A model generated the notes under the pieces. The model was not told the origin of the DNA. It ran no database searches and worked only from the letters and a program-made list of their open reading frames with translations. From contig JASHTD010000268.1 of the NCBI GenBank assembly GCA_030040725.1, forward strand, positions 1 to 7,630: 7,630 nt of DNA, given 5' to 3'. The DNA is from Candidatus Sulfotelmatobacter sp. GTDB taxonomy: Bacteria > Acidobacteriota > Terriglobia > Terriglobales > Acidobacteriaceae. This document shows positions 5,303 through 7,630 of this stretch, piece after piece. The translations under genes and the position numbers were made by a program. Within the stretch, counting starts at the first letter, position 1; the number at the start of each line of letters is the position of its first letter.

Positions 5303-7348
5303 TCATTGCAGCTGCGGCTTCGTTGGAGGTTCATACGCTTTTGCCAGTCCCCGCTCCGCCGCCGATTTTACTTCCGGCAGCGTTGCGCCCGCCACCAGCG
5401 CCGCCCGATATTGTTCCACCGCTGCCTCTCGATTTTCTTTCATGTCGAGAATTCTTCCTAGATACACGTGCGACCACGCCACCACCTTCGGATCGCTCGA
5501 TGCCGCAATCGCCTTCTGAAAATTATCTTCCGCTCCGTCCCGGTTGCGGTTTGCTACCGCCACTTCCGCCAGAATAAAAAGCGCTCGCCCCGGATCGCCA
5601 ATCTTCTTTTCCAGCGCTGCCTGCGCCAGATCCTGTGCTCCCTTCGGATCCCCCGCCGAGAGCCGCTGCTCCGCCGTAATCAGCAATCGCCGCTCCTCCG
5701 GTCGCGACAGCCTCACCAGTTCCGGCGTCGCGTTGCTGGCGAACTGCACCTCCGCCACAGCTTTCTCTTCTTTTTTCACATCCACGGCGTTGATGATTCC
5801 CCCGTACTCCGATCGAATTCCCGCCGGATCTTTTTCGAAGGCCACCACCGCGTTATAAAAATGCCGCGTCAGAATGTATCCCTGCTTCACCGCATCGTCG
5901 ACTGCCTGCTGCCGCATCGCCTCTTCCGTCTTCGCGCCGCTCATGCGGATTTCCACCGCCCGCACCATGCATTCCGTCACCAACAGCGAAATATCCGACT
6001 TGAAACTTTCTTCCAGCGGCGCCCGCTGCACGGACTTCAGCAGCGGATCCAGCCGCTTGACCGCAGTGAAATGCTTATCGGCCAGCGGCTCCAGTTCGTA
6101 GTGCAGAAACGTGTGCCGGATCTGATCCATCTTCAGCGCCGCTTCCGGAGATCCTCCCCTCGCGCTCGGATTCGGAAACACCACAACGTAATACGCCATT
6201 CCGTAATTCCTTGCGTCGGTTTCCTGCGGCGAACCCATGAAGTCCACATACACCGTGAACGTCCGCCCCAAATATTCCGAGGACGGTTCTTTCAGGTACA
6301 CCTCGGTGTCAAACACCATCTTCGCCAGCGGCGCATGATATCGCTGCATCGCCGCCGCATAGTTGGCGCGGTGCCGCTCCCAGATGCCGTGCAATCCCGC
6401 TTTTTCGTAGAAACGTTCAAGTACTGTCCCGAAACCCGCGACCGCTCCCGCATCCGGCGGCAAATCGCCCTCCGCTGTACGCGGCATGAAGTGCGGTGGC
6501 CCATCCATATACAGCGCCAGGGAAATATAGGGTGACAGATTTCGATTCGGATCGCTCGACGCCGTGTGACGTTCGTAGAAATCGCACACCGCCGCGTCCG
6601 CCGCCCGCGCCTCTGCCGACTGCGACAGATTTCTCTCCACTTCGTCCCGCACCCGGCTGCGGATCGGATCGGAAATCGCCAGGTCGCGATCGTACCCGCA
6701 CATGTTCAGCGCCGTCAGCACCGAGAAAATCGTCTCGCTGCTTTGCAGCGTGATGGGAATCTGGTTGCCCTCAACCGGCTGCCGCGGCGGTTTCGGCAAA
6801 CTCTGCCTCGAAGAGGATTCGTCGGCGGGAACCGAAGAAGAAGACGACGAAGAAGAAGCAGCAGAAGCAGAAGACGAAGCCTCCACCGCGTTCGGCTGCG
6901 CGGCAGGTTGGCCGGGTACAGATCCAGAAGGCGATTGCCCCGAGGGCGATTGTTCTAACGAAGACTGTTCTGACGAAGACTGACCTGAAGAAGACTGACC
7001 CGAAGAGGATTGCCCCGCAGACGATGGGCTGGGGGCGGTCTGATCCGGCGAAGATTCTTCCTGCTCCGCCTGCTTCGACGAAGATTCACCCTGCGCGGGA
7101 GTCGGCTGGTTTGAATTCTGCTGCGTCTGGCTCTTCTGCCCTGTGCTCGGTTGTGCCGGCTGCACATTCGGCGGCGCCGGTTTCTGACTTGGCTGCGGCT
7201 GGCTCCGCGGCGGCTCGGGATCGTTCTCAGTCGGCTGGCTCTGCCCCAGGCACGCCGGCGTCATCACTCCCAACACCGCCGCCAGCAGGGCCACGAGTAG
7301 CGGCCCGGCAAACGCACTTCGCACTCGCGATCTCAGGAATTCCTCCAC
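5303..7348 (-). CDS. Large exported protein: Ser/Gln/Pro linker, HTFLH domain, C-terminal TPRs
   Basis: About 681 residues if begun at the GTG at 7348. The N-terminus has basic residues (RSRVR) and a hydrophobic stretch (about 12-29), a Sec signal peptide ending near ACLGQ; the cysteine there is a poor lipobox match. Residues 36-195 are low complexity, with SSSGQ-type pentapeptide repeats (about 112-146) and a serine run (about 158-172). A conserved-looking globular domain spans about 196-540 and contains HTFLH (412-416), placed like a zinc-peptidase HExxH but with Thr for Glu, followed by an acidic helix (SDISLLVTEC, 451-460). Three TPR-like helix pairs fill about 551-655. The start is uncertain: GGAGGA at 7341-7346 lies inside the frame just after the GTG, so a CTG at 7336 or a GTG at 7324 may be the true start. 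The frame stays open to 7618, but that extension would lie upstream of the predicted promoter and overlap the divergent gene. First gene of the leftward cluster; function not known. Confidence 0.85.
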   Translation of the reverse strand: MEEFLRSRVRSAFAGPLLVALLAAVLGVMTPACLGQSQPTENDPEPPRSQPQPSQKPAPPNVQPAQPSTGQKSQTQQNSNQPTPAQGESSSKQAEQEESSPDQTAPSPSSAGQSSSGQSSSGQSSSEQSSLEQSPSGQSPSGSVPGQPAAQPNAVEASSSASAASSSSSSSSVPADESSSRQSLPKPPRQPVEGNQIPITLQSSETIFSVLTALNMCGYDRDLAISDPIRSRVRDEVERNLSQSAEARAADAAVCDFYERHTASSDPNRNLSPYISLALYMDGPPHFMPRTAEGDLPPDAGAVAGFGTVLERFYEKAGLHGIWERHRANYAAAMQRYHAPLAKMVFDTEVYLKEPSSEYLGRTFTVYVDFMGSPQETDARNYGMAYYVVVFPNPSARGGSPEAALKMDQIRHTFLHYELEPLADKHFTAVKRLDPLLKSVQRAPLEESFKSDISLLVTECMVRAVEIRMSGAKTEEAMRQQAVDDAVKQGYILTRHFYNAVVAFEKDPAGIRSEYGGIINAVDVKKEEKAVAEVQFASNATPELVRLSRPEERRLLITAEQRLSAGDPKGAQDLAQAALEKKIGDPGRALFILAEVAVANRNRDGAEDNFQKAIAASSDPKVVAWSHVYLGRILDMKENREAAVEQYRAALVAGATLPEVKSAAERGLAKAYEPPTKPQLQ
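6921..7025. repeat. Seven tandem 15-bp coding repeats (SSSGQ-type pentapeptide)
   Basis: Seven units of 15 bp, ending in GAY on the plus strand, for example TGTTCTGACGAAGAC and TGACCTGAAGAAGAC. The minus strand encodes variants of SSSGQ, SSSEQ, SSLEQ and SPSGQ inside the linker of the large TPR protein. The unit length keeps the frame, so copy number can change without disrupting the gene. The units have diverged at synonymous and some non-synonymous sites, so the array is not a fresh expansion. Confidence 0.85.
7341..7346 (-). promoter_or_regulatory. Shine-Dalgarno GGAGGA that bears on the start of the 681-residue gene
   Basis: GGAGGA is the strongest ribosome-binding match near the gene start. 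It lies directly after the GTG at 7348, four bases before an in-frame CTG (7336-7334) and 16 bases before an in-frame GTG (7324-7322). It therefore argues against 7348 as the true start. A CTG start would give a near-ideal signal peptide beginning M-RSRVRSAF. Confidence 0.5.
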
Positions 7349-7382
7349 AGGATGACAATTGGCCGAGCGGGAACTACTCTCA

Positions 7383-7411
7383 AGTGTAAGGACTTCGCCC
7401 CGTATAATCAA
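7383..7411 (-). promoter_or_regulatory. Sigma70-like promoter for the leftward cluster
   Basis: On the minus strand, TTGATT (7411-7406) and TACACT (7388-7383) are separated by exactly 17 nt. Each hexamer matches consensus at four of six positions. Transcription would begin near 7376, giving a short leader of about 30-50 nt before the large TPR gene, depending on its start. Position and spacing support the call; it is unproven. Confidence 0.5.
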
Positions 7412-7425
7412 ACGCCTTGGGGGGT

Positions 7426-7435
7426 GGTATATACC
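7426..7435. promoter_or_regulatory. Perfect palindrome GGTATATACC, possible operator
   Basis: A 10-bp perfect palindrome in the divergent region, 14 bases upstream of the -35 hexamer of the leftward promoter (centre near -54 relative to the predicted start of transcription). This is a usual place for an activator or for a regulator shared by divergent genes. No regulator can be named. Confidence 0.35.
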
Positions 7436-7505
7436 GACGGCAAAATGCCCCCTCCGGATAGCTCTGCGTTTGGGAGACTTTGGCGAGGATTGCAGGCATT
7501 GCGGG

Positions 7506-7519
7506 GTGATCACGGTCAC
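7506..7519. promoter_or_regulatory. GTGA-N6-TCAC site resembling a CRP/FNR-family operator
   Basis: GTGA and TCAC half-sites are separated by six bases, the spacing known for CRP-type sites; the flanking consensus T and A are replaced by G and T. It overlaps the 8-bp palindrome GTGATCAC (7506-7513) and GTCACTGAC (7515-7523). It is about 90 bases before the rightward start. Chance occurrence is quite possible. Confidence 0.3.
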
Positions 7520-7550
7520 TGACGAATCGACTCCCACAGGAGCATCATCC

Positions 7551-7598
7551 GCTTGGTGCAAAGTACGCCCCTCTTCGTAGGCCCTCAGCTTGGTGCAA
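7551..7598. repeat. Two 11-bp direct repeats GCTTGGTGCAA before the rightward gene
   Basis: Identical copies lie at 7551-7561 and 7588-7598, 37 bases start to start. The second overlaps the AAGGAG ribosome-binding site. Paired direct repeats next to a start can be operators or targets for an RNA or protein acting on translation; the function is unknown. Confidence 0.55.
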
Positions 7599-7602
7599 GG
7601 AG
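7597..7602 (+). promoter_or_regulatory. Shine-Dalgarno AAGGAG before the rightward gene
   Basis: AAGGAG lies six bases before the ATG at 7609. The stretch AAGGAGAAC is the same as that before the leftward TPR gene at 5184. It overlaps the second copy of an 11-bp direct repeat (7588-7598). Confidence 0.6.
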
Positions 7603-7608
7603 AACAGC

Positions 7609-7630
7609 ATGCCAACAACTGAGTTTCTGT
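7609..7630 (+). CDS. Start of a rightward gene, cut by window edge
   Basis: Only seven codons (MPTTEFL) are visible before the window ends. The call rests on the AAGGAG at 7597-7602, six bases upstream of the ATG, and on the head-to-head arrangement with the leftward cluster. Nothing can be said of the product. A chance ATG after a purine-rich stretch is the alternative. Confidence 0.55.

Noticed and set aside
5468..6535. Long plus-strand open frame (355 codons) antisense to the large TPR gene
   Set aside because: Arg/His/Gln-rich composition without motifs; the minus-strand frame has a signal peptide, TPRs and a conserved-looking domain.
6830..6877. GA-rich trinucleotide stretch as a regulatory or microsatellite element
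   Set aside because: It is the complement of the serine codons of the linker's poly-Ser run in the large TPR gene, so coding explains it.
7403..7408. Plus-strand TATAAT as a -10 box for the rightward gene
   Set aside because: The hexamer is perfect, but no -35-like sequence lies 15-19 bases upstream, and it overlaps the -35 region of the leftward promoter. It would also give a leader of about 200 nt. Not excluded, but not supportable.
7349..7618. N-terminal extension of the large TPR protein up to an ATG at 7618
   Set aside because: It would place 90 residues before the signal peptide, lie upstream of the predicted promoter and overlap the divergent gene and its ribosome-binding site.

Overview
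The window is a moderately GC-rich bacterial segment in which almost everything reads leftward (minus strand). The gene styles suggest a soil-type Acidobacteriota (Terriglobia-like) genome: two paralogous signal peptidases I ending in a TRW.R motif, Ser/Gln/Pro-rich secreted TPR proteins, a large AsmA-like protein, and AATTAC-type octamer repeats in intergenic gaps. That taxonomic call is inference from gene style, not from a marker gene.

Layout in the direction of transcription, right to left. A divergent regulatory region (about 7349-7608) separates the start of a rightward gene (only seven codons visible, from 7609) from a leftward gene cluster. A well-spaced sigma70-like promoter (TTGATT, 17 nt, TACACT; 7383-7411) faces the cluster. 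The cluster then runs: a 681-residue exported protein with a low-complexity Ser/Gln/Pro linker, a conserved globular domain with an HTFLH motif and C-terminal TPRs (7348-5303); a smaller exported TPR protein (5184-4312); RNase III, rnc (4285-3482); a canonical signal peptidase I, lepB (3461-2631); a second, divergent lepB paralogue (2578-1784); and an AsmA-like envelope protein (1787 to beyond the left edge) whose GTG start overlaps the lepB stop by four bases. From 5184 leftward the gaps are 26, 20, 52 and -4 nt, so these five genes are probably cotranscribed. The 118-nt gap at 5185-5302 may hold an extra promoter or processing site.

Functionally the cluster joins RNA processing (RNase III) to envelope biogenesis: two inner-membrane leader peptidases, two secreted TPR proteins that could be their clients, and an AsmA-like protein of the class linked to phospholipid transport between membranes. 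The rnc-lepB association is widespread in bacteria; the tandem lepB pair and the AsmA-like gene are the distinctive part.

I see no mobile element, CRISPR array, tRNA, rRNA or obvious defence system. The points most worth a second look are the HExxH-like motif lacking its glutamate in the 681-residue protein, the divergent active-site boxes of the second LepB, the paired octamer repeats just after two stop codons, the uncertain (possibly CTG) start of the large gene, and the symmetrical sites in the divergent promoter region.
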